43,999 nucleotides of DNA, taken from positions 1 to 43,999 of the forward strand of contig CAMWMN010000009.1 in assembly GCA_947175385.1 (NCBI GenBank). Reading direction: 5' to 3'. The translations under genes and the position numbers were made by a program. The notes under the pieces were generated by a model. That model did not search any database, was not told the origin of the DNA, and saw only the letters and a program-made list of their open reading frames with translations. Below, piece after piece: positions 23,648 through 32,641 of this stretch (position 1 is the first letter of the stretch; every line of letters starts with the position of its first letter). This DNA comes from an uncultured Clostridia bacterium (GTDB lineage: Bacteria; Bacillota; Clostridia; Oscillospirales; Ruminococcaceae).

Positions 23648-24049
23648 TCACCGGCAAATACGGAAACTATGGGAAATTTGAATTTCGAGATGATTCGTAT
23701 TTTTGGAATTGAAAATTTCCATCAGCTTTTCAAATTGTTCTTTAGCGGTGTTGTAATCGGAATCCGGCGTTTTTGTGTCAATCAAAACGCAGAACCTTCC
23801 CCAATTTACGCGAAAGACTTTACCGAATTTTCCAAAGCTCTCATTAGTAATGCAAGCCGCTTCCTTTATAAGAGCGTCACTCGCCTCGTGACCCCAATAA
23901 TCATCAACATACTTTAGGTCGTCAATTTCCAGAAATGCAATTCCGAACTGCGGGAGATCGTTTTTTACACAGGTATCAAGGTAATCCATACAAGCAAAGT
24001 AATCGCCAAGTCCGGTAAACTCATCATAATGTAACAATTTTGTTTCCAT
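23648..24049 (-). CDS. Truncated, degenerate GGDEF paralogue
   Basis: The 133-residue product aligns along its length with the GGDEF domain of the diguanylate cyclase at 24870-26615 (shared LGHxxxDALIKEAA, FGKxGxVFR, DYNTAKExFEKL). The catalytic GGDEF has become NWGRF (residues 82-86) and the last 40 or so residues of the domain are absent, so it cannot make c-di-GMP; it may bind a partner or be decaying. No membrane part or signal sequence. GAGAGGG precedes the ATG. It follows the unknown gene at 24064-24693 by 14 bp on the same strand, so the two are co-transcribed. Confidence 0.75.
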   Translation of the reverse strand: METKLLHYDEFTGLGDYFACMDYLDTCVKNDLPQFGIAFLEIDDLKYVDDYWGHEASDALIKEAACITNESFGKFGKVFRVNWGRFCVLIDTKTPDSDYNTAKEQFEKLMEIFNSKNTNHLEIQISHSFRICR

Positions 24050-24063
24050 ATCTTACCCTCTCG

Positions 24064-24693
24064 CTATTTGTTTATCACATTTCCGAAGCAAACAAAATCC
24101 TTGTGCATACTGTATTCGCCAATCAATACGATGTGCCGCGATCCGTTATCGTCTATGTAAACAAGCTGCCATTCGCCGAAATCGCCCTGAGCCGAGAACG
24201 AATAGAACTCCCAGCACTTATGGCGAAAATCAAGAGTTAAATCGAACCCGTATCCGACTACATCGGTCGTTTCCACAAGCGGATAATGTTTGTACAAATC
24301 CTCAAGCGAAATAACGTCCTCAACGGAAACTTCTATCCACGCGCGGTATTCATTGGCTTGAACAACCTTTTCAAACTTGCAGACTACAACTGCGGAATCG
24401 AAAAGCTCCTCGGGATAGTCCTCCCAACCGTTAAGCGCCGACAACGCGGGCGAAAACAGCATATTAAAGCAATCGCCGATGTCTTGATCAAACGGCGCAG
24501 AAACCTTCAAAAAACGTTTCTCGCCGACCTTCGGGACACCTTCCGAACGAGTCCATATTTTTTCATCAAGGGGCGGAACGCTCTCTCCGACCTCAAGCCA
24601 TTCAAAACCGTCATAGGCAAGCTCGCAAAATCCGTTTATGAGTTGTGGTTTTTCATCAACAATCTCATCACAGCACGTGCATCTGAAAACCAT
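24064..24693 (-). CDS. Protein of unknown function with N-terminal CxxC
   Basis: I cannot name a function for this 209-residue soluble acidic protein. It starts MVFRCTCCDEIVDEKP with a single CxxC and recalls the N-terminus of DUF2199-type proteins, but the rest does not clearly fit. The second half has aromatic strands (YRAWIEVSVEDVISL, GFDLTLDFRHKCWEFY). The start is set by GGGAG 7 bp upstream. It lies between an intact diguanylate cyclase and the broken copy of its GGDEF domain. Its upstream region is the first unit of an 86 bp tandem repeat that carries a -10 box. Confidence 0.6.
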   Translation of the reverse strand: MVFRCTCCDEIVDEKPQLINGFCELAYDGFEWLEVGESVPPLDEKIWTRSEGVPKVGEKRFLKVSAPFDQDIGDCFNMLFSPALSALNGWEDYPEELFDSAVVVCKFEKVVQANEYRAWIEVSVEDVISLEDLYKHYPLVETTDVVGYGFDLTLDFRHKCWEFYSFSAQGDFGEWQLVYIDDNGSRHIVLIGEYSMHKDFVCFGNVINK

Positions 24694-24864
24694 TTTTTAA
24701 CTCCCAATGAAATGTTTATTTTAGTTGAACATTTTTCCTGTAAGGTTATAGTGCTGCTTTTATTATACCGCTGCAGCCTTTTTTAACTCCCAATATTATG
24801 TTGATTTTAATCGAATGTTTTCGCTGTAAGGTTATAGTGCTGCCTTTATTATACCACTACAGCC
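24693..24864 (-). repeat. Tandem duplication of an 86 bp promoter/RBS unit
   Basis: Two units (24693-24778 and 24779-24864) align over their full length: TTTTTTAACTCCCAAT, then a variable middle, then TGTAAGGTTATAGTGCTGC and TTATTATACC. On the minus strand each has TATAAT (24762-24767 and 24848-24853) and GGGAGTTAAAAAA; only the first leads into a start codon. The start of a third copy may be present at 24865. Confidence 0.8.
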
Positions 24865-24869
24865 TTTTT

Positions 24870-26615
24870 TCAACCCCCCGCAGTTACCGCCGCAACTTTA
24901 TACACTTTCTTGAGATTTGCCTTATCGATGTACATTGCCTCGTCCGCGGTTTTGATTGCGGCGTCGACCCTCTCCTTGGAAAGCTCAGTGCAAACACAGA
25001 AACCATGCGCGATACGAATCTCCAAATTATTGGCATTGTCGGTATTGGATTCCTCAACGAGCTTCTCAAATTTCTCTTTTGCGGTGTTGTAATCCTCCTC
25101 GGGGGATTCGGACTTTATCAGAGCGCAGAACTCATCGCCGCCGATTCGGAACACTCCGCCGACCTTTCCGAAGCTCTCGGAAATTATGCGCGCGGCTTCC
25201 TTTATCAGCGCATCGCCCATATCGTGTCCGAGGTTATCGTTGACGTACTTCAGATTATTGATGTCAAGAAAGACAATTCCCAGCTTGGGAACGCGGTTTT
25301 TCGTGCATACGTCCAGAAACTCAAGGTACGCCGTGCGGTTGCCCATACCCGTCAACCCGTCACGATAGGCGAGCTTGCTTACAATGTCATATTCAAGACC
25401 TTGCCTTATCAGACGGTTGGTGTTTATCTGCGTGCCGATTCCACAGCAAACGATAAAAATCAATATCCCAATGCGCAAGTGCCCCGCTCGGTCCATAGAG
25501 TCGATCTGCGAATACCTTGCGTATTCCATTAAGCCCGAAAAGAATATCGCGCTTATTCCAAGTATCTGAAGTATCAGCGATACCCGTCTTACTTTATCCT
25601 TTCGGGCAAGCTTAAACAGCTTTATGGCAATATACAGGTACAATATATTTCCGACAAGCAGAGCGATTTGCGAACCAAGCAGAATATCGTGCAAATCCTT
25701 TATGCCCGTAAGCTGCATAACCACGCAGAAAACAATATACACAGCGTCCGCAGCGCACAGCCACCTGGGGATCCGCGATTTAAGAATTCCCTGCTCGCAG
25801 TCAAGGTATAAAAACAGCGGAAGTGTATCGACAATCATTACAATGTTGTTTAAGAGTTGAAGCAGTCTTCCGTCCGCGACAAAAAACTGAAGAACGCTTG
25901 TTTCGAGAATACTCCATATTCCAATCAACAGCGAGTATAACCCGAGGTAAAACATACCCTTTGTTCTGGTAAGATTATCATCATGGTTTTGAATGTCCTT
26001 TTTCGTCAGAAGCTCCATAACCATAAGAACAATGCCGATAAGAATCATAAACAGACTCAGCAATATCGCCCACATTTTTTTGTGAACCATATCCGAAACA
26101 ATACACAACTTGTCGCCGAGGTAGGTGTGGTCAATGGTAAAAGCGCTTTTGTCATACACCATTGTTATTTCAAGGCGCAATGTCTGCCCCGCGTTTTTCG
26201 CCGAAATATCCACAACATTCCATAAATTGCCGGGGGAGCGGTTATAGAACCGCGAATCGGGGCGCGCGGTTTCGTACAGCAGCTCATCTCCAACGAACAG
26301 CTTTGAATAGGTATCCTTGGTGCGGTAAATAAGCGCCGTTGAGCCGGAAATCTCCTCCGGAAGCGTGTAATACAGAGAAAGCGTGGTTTCTCCCTCGCCG
26401 AGGTATTTGGAGGGCTTAGCAAGCGAAACCTCCTCATCACCGCCCGGGGTCAGATGCCAGTCGCTGCTTATATCGGCATAGCTGTTCGTGCCGTTAAGCG
26501 GCGGGACATTGGTTCTGGTGCATAGGGTCAAAATAACCAACACAACCATTCCAACAAGCCCAAGCAAATAAATCGTGTGAACCCGTCCCCTTTTGGTGGT
26601 AAGCATCTCTTTCAT
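24870..26615 (-). CDS. Diguanylate cyclase with extracellular sensor and seven membrane helices
   Basis: The 581-residue product should make c-di-GMP. It has an N-terminal membrane helix (14-33), an extracytoplasmic beta-rich domain (about 40-180) with TLSLYYTLPEEI and LWNVVDIS as in 7TMR-DISM sensors, about seven membrane helices (about 180-405), and a GGDEF domain from 415. The active site GGDEF (492-496) is intact, as are DGLTGMGNR and LDINNLKYVNDNLGH. There is no RxxD inhibitory site upstream of it, so product inhibition is unlikely. RBS AGAGGTG precedes the ATG. It sits 36 bp after the alpha-glucan hydrolase gene on the same strand, so glucan use and c-di-GMP signalling may be linked in one RNA. 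Confidence 0.9.
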   Translation of the reverse strand: MKEMLTTKRGRVHTIYLLGLVGMVVLVILTLCTRTNVPPLNGTNSYADISSDWHLTPGGDEEVSLAKPSKYLGEGETTLSLYYTLPEEISGSTALIYRTKDTYSKLFVGDELLYETARPDSRFYNRSPGNLWNVVDISAKNAGQTLRLEITMVYDKSAFTIDHTYLGDKLCIVSDMVHKKMWAILLSLFMILIGIVLMVMELLTKKDIQNHDDNLTRTKGMFYLGLYSLLIGIWSILETSVLQFFVADGRLLQLLNNIVMIVDTLPLFLYLDCEQGILKSRIPRWLCAADAVYIVFCVVMQLTGIKDLHDILLGSQIALLVGNILYLYIAIKLFKLARKDKVRRVSLILQILGISAIFFSGLMEYARYSQIDSMDRAGHLRIGILIFIVCCGIGTQINTNRLIRQGLEYDIVSKLAYRDGLTGMGNRTAYLEFLDVCTKNRVPKLGIVFLDINNLKYVNDNLGHDMGDALIKEAARIISESFGKVGGVFRIGGDEFCALIKSESPEEDYNTAKEKFEKLVEESNTDNANNLEIRIAHGFCVCTELSKERVDAAIKTADEAMYIDKANLKKVYKVAAVTAGG

Positions 26616-26651
26616 GACATCACCTCTCTAAAGCTCTGATTTGCCGCCGAG

Positions 26652-28538
26652 TTACATCTTACAGTACACCACCGCGTAATCAAACGGCGCAACGGTGATT
26701 TTCCCATCGTGGATTCCGCTGCCGTGACGTTCAAACGCGAGCTTGAAATCGTACATCATTGAGGTGTGCTCGCTGTAAAGGTCAAACGAGTGTCCGCGCG
26801 TGGACTTGTTCAAAAAGATAATCGCCGCCTCACGCGTGATTTTGTCTAAGCGTGAGAATACGCACACCTTGTCATCGCATTCGATAAAACGCATTTCGCC
26901 GCGTTCAAAGGCGCGAGTTCCGTGGCGAACACGTCCCAACTCGCGAACAAACTCAATAAGCTCGAGATTCTCCTCGCCCCACGGATAGCAGCGGCGGTTG
27001 AACGGGTCGCGATAGCCCTCCATACCAGCTTCATCGCCGTAGTAAACGCATGGGATTCCCGGCAGGAAGAACTGCAATACCATTGCGCACTTCAACAGCG
27101 CGATTCCGTAAAGGTACTGCGCGCCGTCCAGAAATCTCTCCGCTTGCCAGTCCTTGTCGTGCCAGCCCACGTCCTCGCCGCCCAGACGCGTCAGCGCGCG
27201 CTCGGTGTCATGAGTCGACAAAAAGTTCATCAGCATATCTATCGAGGGCTTGGGGTAATGGTCGAGAATGGACATAATGCTGTCCACGAAAAGCCGTCCG
27301 TCCGCGTATTTCACATAGTTCAGGATCGCCTCCTTGAACGGGTAATTCATCACGGAATCCAACTGCCCGCCGATGAGATACCGTCTGCGGACACCATAAC
27401 TCTCCTTATTTGACGCGTCCTCCCAGACCTCTCCGTAGATTATCTTGTCGTTTCCGAGTTTTTTCACCGACTGATTCAGATTGTCAAGGAACTCATCGGG
27501 CAACTCGTCCGCAACGTCCAATCTCCAGCCGCGCGCGCCCAGTTTGATCCACTTCTGTAAAATTCCATCGTCACCGCAAATGTAGTTAGTAAATTCGGGG
27601 TTGTTTTCATTGACATTCGGCAATGTGGAAATTCCCCACCAACTATCATACCTATCAGGATACCCAATGAACGAATACCACGGAAAATACGGGCTGTTGC
27701 GATCGCGGTAAGCGCCGGTGTTCTCGCCGTAGCGTCCGAACTTGTTGAAGTATATTGAATCCGCGCCGGTATGCGAAAATACACCGTCCAGAATGATGTC
27801 GATACCCATCTCGTGGGCTTTGTCGCACAGCTCGACAAAATCCTCCTCCGTACCGAGCATCGGGTCGATTTTCTCATAGTTCGCCGTGTTGTAGCGGTGA
27901 TTTTCGTGCGACTCGAAAATCGGATTAAGATAGATGATAGTTACACCCAGCGACTTTATGTACGGCAGCTTTTCGATGATTCCCCGCAAATCTCCGCCGA
28001 AATAATCATTATTGCGTACGATACCTTTCTCGTCGGGGCGATAATGAGGAGTTCCGTACCAATCGTTCCGTATAACTCTGTCCTCCGGGATATTTTCATG
28101 CTTTTCTCCGCTTTTCGCGAAACGGTCAGGGAAAATCTGATACATAATCCCGCCGCGAATAAAAGACGGCATAAACATATTTTCATCGTACACGGTAAGC
28201 TGAAACAGCTCCTCGCCCTCAAAAACGCCCTCGGAAGCCCCTCTGCGCTTTATGTAACGCCGCCTGCCGTCGATTATCCCAGTGAAGTAGTAATGATGAA
28301 GTCCAACATAATTCGGCGCATATACGCAGGAATAGATTTTGTCCTCGCTCGTTTCGTCCTGAAGCTCCAACTCGGTGAACCGCTCCTTAAAGCCCGGTCG
28401 GAACATCACCAATGTAAGCCCCGAAACCTGCATCGATTTCGGAATCCTTACATTAAACATAGACGGCTGACCGCGCCGCAGTGCCCCGAAAGGGTGTTTA
28501 TATTCGGTATTGAAGCAATCAAATAAGGGCATACTCAT
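26652..28538 (-). CDS. GH13 alpha-glucan hydrolase (neopullulanase/alpha-amylase type)
   Basis: The 628-residue cytoplasmic enzyme hydrolyses alpha-glucans such as maltodextrin. An N-terminal beta-sandwich (1-120) precedes the TIM barrel. The four GH13 regions are visible: DGVFSHTG (251-258), GWRLDVADEL (337-346, nucleophile Asp341), YGEVWED (368-374, acid/base Glu370) and FLSTHDTER (439-447, Asp444). IYQIFPDRF-like MYQIFPDRF and the N-terminal domain favour the neopullulanase/maltogenic group. No signal peptide, so it acts inside the cell with glycogen phosphorylase, which is upstream on the same strand. AAAGGAG precedes the ATG. Confidence 0.92.
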   Translation of the reverse strand: MSMPLFDCFNTEYKHPFGALRRGQPSMFNVRIPKSMQVSGLTLVMFRPGFKERFTELELQDETSEDKIYSCVYAPNYVGLHHYYFTGIIDGRRRYIKRRGASEGVFEGEELFQLTVYDENMFMPSFIRGGIMYQIFPDRFAKSGEKHENIPEDRVIRNDWYGTPHYRPDEKGIVRNNDYFGGDLRGIIEKLPYIKSLGVTIIYLNPIFESHENHRYNTANYEKIDPMLGTEEDFVELCDKAHEMGIDIILDGVFSHTGADSIYFNKFGRYGENTGAYRDRNSPYFPWYSFIGYPDRYDSWWGISTLPNVNENNPEFTNYICGDDGILQKWIKLGARGWRLDVADELPDEFLDNLNQSVKKLGNDKIIYGEVWEDASNKESYGVRRRYLIGGQLDSVMNYPFKEAILNYVKYADGRLFVDSIMSILDHYPKPSIDMLMNFLSTHDTERALTRLGGEDVGWHDKDWQAERFLDGAQYLYGIALLKCAMVLQFFLPGIPCVYYGDEAGMEGYRDPFNRRCYPWGEENLELIEFVRELGRVRHGTRAFERGEMRFIECDDKVCVFSRLDKITREAAIIFLNKSTRGHSFDLYSEHTSMMYDFKLAFERHGSGIHDGKITVAPFDYAVVYCKM

Positions 28539-28570
28539 TACTGCTTTTCTCCTTTATAACTAATGTAAGT

Positions 28571-28727
28571 GGATAATGGACAATTGAAAATGTATAATGG
28601 ATAATTTCGGAATCGGCTTTGCCGATTTATTTGATTGTATTAAACGAAATGATACTATCATACAATCAAAATCCGCGCCGAAAGCGCACCGAAATTATCC
28701 ATCATCAATTCTACATTATCAATTATT
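28571..28727. mobile_element. MITE-like palindromic element ending at the glgP stop codon
   Basis: Nested inverted repeats: GGATAATTTCGG (28599-28610) with CCGAAATTATCC (28689-28700), and TTGATTGTAT (28631-28640) with ATACAATCAA (28660-28669). The outer parts are rich in ATAATG and AATTGA words typical of short non-coding elements in gut Firmicutes. It lies between glgP and the GH13 gene and has no open frame. Confidence 0.6.
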
Positions 28728-31119
28728 TAAGATTCCAGATGTCGCGTGCGTAGTCCTCAACCGCTCTGTCGGCAGAGAAGCGTCCCGCGCCTGCGATGTT
28801 CATAAGCGACTTTCTGTTCCATTCCTCGGCATTCTTGTAAACCTGGCTGATATAATCCTGTGTGCCGCGATAACTGTCGAAATCCGCAAGAGCCATATAA
28901 AAGTCCTTGTTGCGGATCGTGTCGGCAAGCTCATTGAAGGTCGCGCCGTTTATGCCGTTGTACAAACGCTGCATTGCGTTCTGCAGAACGGGACTGTTGT
29001 CGATAAAGCCCTGAGGATTATATCCCCGCATACGCAAATCGTTTACTTCGTTGGTACGCATACCGAAAATGAAAATATTGTCCGTACCCACCGCCTCGTG
29101 AATCTCGACATTCGCGCCGTCATAAGTTCCGAGGGTAAGCGCGCCGTTCAGCATCAATTTCATATTGCCCGTACCCGATGCCTCGGTTCCCGCAAGGGAA
29201 ATCTGCTCGGAGATCTCCGCCGCTGGCATAAGAATCTCGGAGAGCGTCACGCGGTAATCCTCAAGGAATACAACGGACAACTTCTCACGGAGAACCGGAT
29301 CGTGCTTGATCTCCTCGCCAATGCACCAGATGAGCTTGATGATCTGCTTTGCGATATAGTAACCCGGAGCCGCCTTGGACGCGAAAATATACGTCTTGGG
29401 AACAAACGGCGCGTTGGGATTTTGCTTGAGGAAATTGTAATCCGCGATGATATTCAGCGCGTTAAGCTGCTGACGCTTGTATTCGTGCAAACGCTTTACC
29501 TGAACGTCAAAAATGCTGTCAAGGTTGAGCTTTGTGCCGGTGGTTTTCTCGACATACTCCGCAAAGCGCTCTTTATTCAGACGCTTGATTTTGCCCAAAC
29601 GCTCCAATACGGACTTGTCATTAGCAAACACCTGGAATTTAACAAGCTCCGAGGCGTCCTTCTTGAAGCCCTCGCCGATGCACTCGGACAGCAGATCCGT
29701 AAGTCCCTTGTTGGACTGCAGCAGCCATCTTCTGTAAGCAATACCGTTGGTGACGTTCTTGAACTGCGAGGGACGGTCGAGATATTGCGAACGGAACACA
29801 TCGTCCTTGATGATCTCGCTGTGAAGTCTGGATACGCCGTTTACACTGTGAGAAGCCACAACGCACAGGTATGCCATATGAATTTTACCGTCCTGAATGA
29901 TGGACATCTTGTGAACCTTGTCATAATCACCCGTTCTGTTCTGCAGATCCTCGCAGTAACGGCGGTTAATTTCGCAGATAAGCTGATAAATACGCGGCAG
30001 AATGCGGCGAACCAGATCCTCATCCCACTTTTCGAGAGCCTCCGCCATAACGGTGTGATTAGTATAAGCAAACGTATTCGTAACAATGTGCCATGCCTGC
30101 TCCCAACCGTAGCCGCACTCATCGAGCAGTATTCTCATAAGCTCGGGAATAGCGAGCGTGGGGTGCGTATCGTTAATGTGAATAGCAACCTTCTCATGGA
30201 AGTTGTTCATAGTGCCGTAAACGTTCATATGGCGCATTACAATATCACCAATGGAAGCCGCGCACATAAAGTACTGCTGACGTAGACGCAGAGCCTTTCC
30301 CTCGGCGTGGTTATCGTTCGGATACAGCACCTTGGAAATGGAGTGCGCGATGTCGTTTGCGCCCAGAGCGGTCGCGTAATCACCCGTGTTGAAAGCGTTC
30401 ATATCGAACGACATACTCTCCGCGTTCCACAAACGAAGCTTGGAAACACCCTTGGAGTCGTAACCTGAAACATACATATCGTACGGAACAGCGTTTACGC
30501 TTTTATAGTTCGTGTACTCAAGGCGATGATACTCGCCGTCCCAGTATTCGTTGAGTTGTCCGTCAAAGCGTACCTCTACCGCCTGGTCGGGTACGGGCAC
30601 AAGCCACGCGCCGCCGCCGGGCAGCCAGTTATCCGGAAGCTCGGTCTGCCAGCCGTCAACGATCTTCTGCTTGAAGATTCCATACTCATAGCGGATAGAA
30701 TATCCCGTCGCGGGATAATCACAAGTCGCCAGACCGTCCATATAGCACGCCGCCAGACGTCCCAGACCGCCGTTTCCAAGACCCGCGTCCGGCTCTTCCT
30801 CATAGATTCGGTCTATCTTTACGCCGATGTCACCCAACACATTCTCAACAACGTCCTGAAGACCTAGATTGTACAGCGAGGTCTTGAGGGAGCGTCCCAT
30901 CAAAAACTCCATCGACAGATAGTACACTTGCTTTCTGCCCTGAGAGTTGCACTCATGCATAAATTTGTGGCGCTTTTCTTTCATATAGTTCACAACAATA
31001 GACGACAGCGCGCGGTAAATCTGCTTAACAGACGCGTTCTTCAGATCGGTTCTGAAGTCGTAATCGAGGATATTTTTCAACTGCTTGAGCAGTTCCTCTT
31101 TGGTTATCGGTGAGTTCAT
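28723..31119 (-). CDS. glgP: Glycogen/maltodextrin phosphorylase
   Basis: GlgP (GT35) splits alpha-1,4-glucans with phosphate to give glucose 1-phosphate, in the cytoplasm with PLP. The 798-residue length is normal. It has the N-terminal signature GNGGLGRLAACYMDGLATCDYPA in part (GLGRLAACYMDGLAT), HINDTHPTLAIPELMR, KRLHEYKRQQLN and the PLP motif EASGTGNMKLMLNGALTLGT with Lys654. The AAAGGGG ribosome site is about 11 bp before the ATG, and a TTGAAA-TATAAT promoter lies upstream. The TAA stop seems supplied by the palindromic element that follows. Partner of the downstream GH13 enzyme. Confidence 0.95.
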   Translation of the reverse strand: MNSPITKEELLKQLKNILDYDFRTDLKNASVKQIYRALSSIVVNYMKEKRHKFMHECNSQGRKQVYYLSMEFLMGRSLKTSLYNLGLQDVVENVLGDIGVKIDRIYEEEPDAGLGNGGLGRLAACYMDGLATCDYPATGYSIRYEYGIFKQKIVDGWQTELPDNWLPGGGAWLVPVPDQAVEVRFDGQLNEYWDGEYHRLEYTNYKSVNAVPYDMYVSGYDSKGVSKLRLWNAESMSFDMNAFNTGDYATALGANDIAHSISKVLYPNDNHAEGKALRLRQQYFMCAASIGDIVMRHMNVYGTMNNFHEKVAIHINDTHPTLAIPELMRILLDECGYGWEQAWHIVTNTFAYTNHTVMAEALEKWDEDLVRRILPRIYQLICEINRRYCEDLQNRTGDYDKVHKMSIIQDGKIHMAYLCVVASHSVNGVSRLHSEIIKDDVFRSQYLDRPSQFKNVTNGIAYRRWLLQSNKGLTDLLSECIGEGFKKDASELVKFQVFANDKSVLERLGKIKRLNKERFAEYVEKTTGTKLNLDSIFDVQVKRLHEYKRQQLNALNIIADYNFLKQNPNAPFVPKTYIFASKAAPGYYIAKQIIKLIWCIGEEIKHDPVLREKLSVVFLEDYRVTLSEILMPAAEISEQISLAGTEASGTGNMKLMLNGALTLGTYDGANVEIHEAVGTDNIFIFGMRTNEVNDLRMRGYNPQGFIDNSPVLQNAMQRLYNGINGATFNELADTIRNKDFYMALADFDSYRGTQDYISQVYKNAEEWNRKSLMNIAGAGRFSADRAVEDYARDIWNLK

Positions 31120-31167
31120 CGTTTTAATTTCCCCTTTCCTTGGATAAAAACATAATTATACTCTTAT

Positions 31168-31196
31168 ATTATACACCTTTTTTCGCCGAATTTCAA
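31168..31196 (-). promoter_or_regulatory. Promoter of glgP
   Basis: On the minus strand TTGAAA (31191-31196) and TATAAT (31168-31173), spacer 17 bp. Confidence 0.75.
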
Positions 31197-31263
31197 GACG
31201 TATTTAGCATATATATTGAAACACGACAAATTCAACAGCTCTATTTTGGTGATTTTGCCGAAA

Positions 31264-31434
31264 TCACTGCTTTCTCGCAAGGAGGTATTCATCGTCCCTA
31301 TCGTAATAGGGGCAGTCATAGTTCGCGCCTTGGAGGAAGCGGAACATTTCGTCCTCATCAAGATTCACAAGACAGGTGTAGCAGTCATAATCCTCGTCAT
31401 ATACATAATTTACGCATTCATCACAATTTGTCAA
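31264..31434 (-). CDS. Small Cys-rich protein, DUF6472-like
   Basis: The 56-residue acidic protein reads (TTG) MTNCDECVNYVYDEDYDCYT and goes on with CLVNLDEDEMFRFL and DCPYYDRDDEY. Four or five cysteines in CDxC, CYTC and DC spacing suggest a bound metal. It resembles the small DUF6472 family of Clostridia from memory; function unknown. The TTG at 31434 is 7 bp after GAGGAG, which lies inside the end of the glycosyltransferase gene, with a 14 bp overlap. A longer frame starting at 31560 runs inside that gene and is rejected. Confidence 0.7.
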   Translation of the reverse strand: MTNCDECVNYVYDEDYDCYTCLVNLDEDEMFRFLQGANYDCPYYDRDDEYLLARKQ

Positions 31435-32470
31435 ATGGATTCTCCTCTTTAAGTATACTTGTGTAAAATTCGTCCCACATCTCCAGAACGTGCTTTTTCT
31501 CATAGAACGCGTTTCCGCGCGCAGAATTTTCCACTCCCGCCGCATAATATCCGGAATCATCGCGAAGACGGGTAAGCTCCTTTACAAAGCCCTCAACGCT
31601 TGTTTCCCGATAGTAGAAATCGAACAGGATATTGTTGTAAATCGGCAGGTCGCGCAGCAGAATCGGAGTATGTACGCACATCGCCTCGAGAATCGTCATC
31701 GGGAAAAGCTCGTCATACGACAGCAGAGCCATCACGTCTGCGGCATTGTAGACCTTGTTCATATCCTCGCGGTCAATGATTCCGAGGAACTTCACATTCG
31801 GCGGCGGATTTTTCACCACCTTGGCAAGCTCGTTATATCCGTCCGACATACGTCCGAAGCTGAATCCGCCCGCCCACACAAACTGCACATCGGGCATAAG
31901 CTCTGCGCACTTCAGAAAATCGAACGCGCCCTTGCGCACCTGTAATTGTCCCGCGCACATTACAACAAACGCGTTCTCGTCTATACCGAGTTTTTTACGC
32001 ACTTTAGCCTTCTTTTCGGCGGAAATCGGGTGGAACTGCTCGGTATCCACAAAATTCGGGATATATGTTACCTTTTCGCGCGAAATTCCATACTTTTCCA
32101 GAACATCGATAAAATACGGATTTACCACCACAAGGTGGTCCATACTCTTGTAGAATTTCAGCATATACGAGTAGAAGATCTTCCGCGCGGGCTTGGGAAT
32201 TTTCAGACTCTGCTCAACGGTTTCCGGCACAAAATGCACATAGCATACCGATGTACCCTTGCGTGTGCGCCACTTCTTCTGCATAAGGTACTGCGGATTT
32301 ATCGTATGATAATGCGTAATATCCGCCGCCATATGCGCGTTTTCGTACACCTCAAACTTGTCGCCGAGTCCCTCACGGACGAGCTTTACCTGCTCCATAT
32401 ATGCCGAACCCACGCCCTGCCCCTTGACGCTTGTCGCCTGCGACACCATATTAATTGTTTTCTTTTCCAT
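31421..32470 (-). CDS. GT4 family glycosyltransferase, probably glycolipid synthesis
   Basis: The 349-residue product begins MEKKTINMVSQATSVKGQGV and continues GSAYMEQVKLV, a lead-in shared by Firmicutes diacylglycerol-type glucosyl/galactosyl transferases. Other GT4 features are HYHTINPQYLM, YVHFVPETVEQS, VVNPYFIDVLEKYGI, CAGQLQVRKGAFDF and the donor-sugar EX7E-like LFPMTILEAMCVHTPIL. It should act at the inner face of the membrane on a lipid acceptor; substrate is inferred. The ATG at 32470 has GGGGGA upstream; the frame continues to 32605 without a site. It has its own promoter and overlaps the next small gene. Confidence 0.82.
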   Translation of the reverse strand: MEKKTINMVSQATSVKGQGVGSAYMEQVKLVREGLGDKFEVYENAHMAADITHYHTINPQYLMQKKWRTRKGTSVCYVHFVPETVEQSLKIPKPARKIFYSYMLKFYKSMDHLVVVNPYFIDVLEKYGISREKVTYIPNFVDTEQFHPISAEKKAKVRKKLGIDENAFVVMCAGQLQVRKGAFDFLKCAELMPDVQFVWAGGFSFGRMSDGYNELAKVVKNPPPNVKFLGIIDREDMNKVYNAADVMALLSYDELFPMTILEAMCVHTPILLRDLPIYNNILFDFYYRETSVEGFVKELTRLRDDSGYYAAGVENSARGNAFYEKKHVLEMWDEFYTSILKEENPFDKL

Positions 32471-32519
32471 AACTTCCCCCACTTTGACCTCCAAAATGTA
32501 GATTTCCACATACACCTTT

Positions 32520-32548
32520 ATTATACTACACTTTGCCGGAAAAGTCAA
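32520..32548 (-). promoter_or_regulatory. Promoter of the glycosyltransferase
   Basis: On the minus strand TTGACT (32543-32548) and TATAAT (32520-32525), spacer 17 bp. Confidence 0.75.
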
Positions 32549-32641
32549 TAGTCGGGATTTACATAACAAAATTCTCCTTGTAAGTTTGTCAATGATATTG
32601 AACAAACGTACACATTACACAAAATCCGCTTATTTGGCACT

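Noticed and set aside
28597-30285. Long open frame (562 codons) on the + strand across glgP
   Set aside because: It is antisense to the well-conserved glycogen phosphorylase, has no ribosome site and matches nothing; it is a codon-bias shadow.
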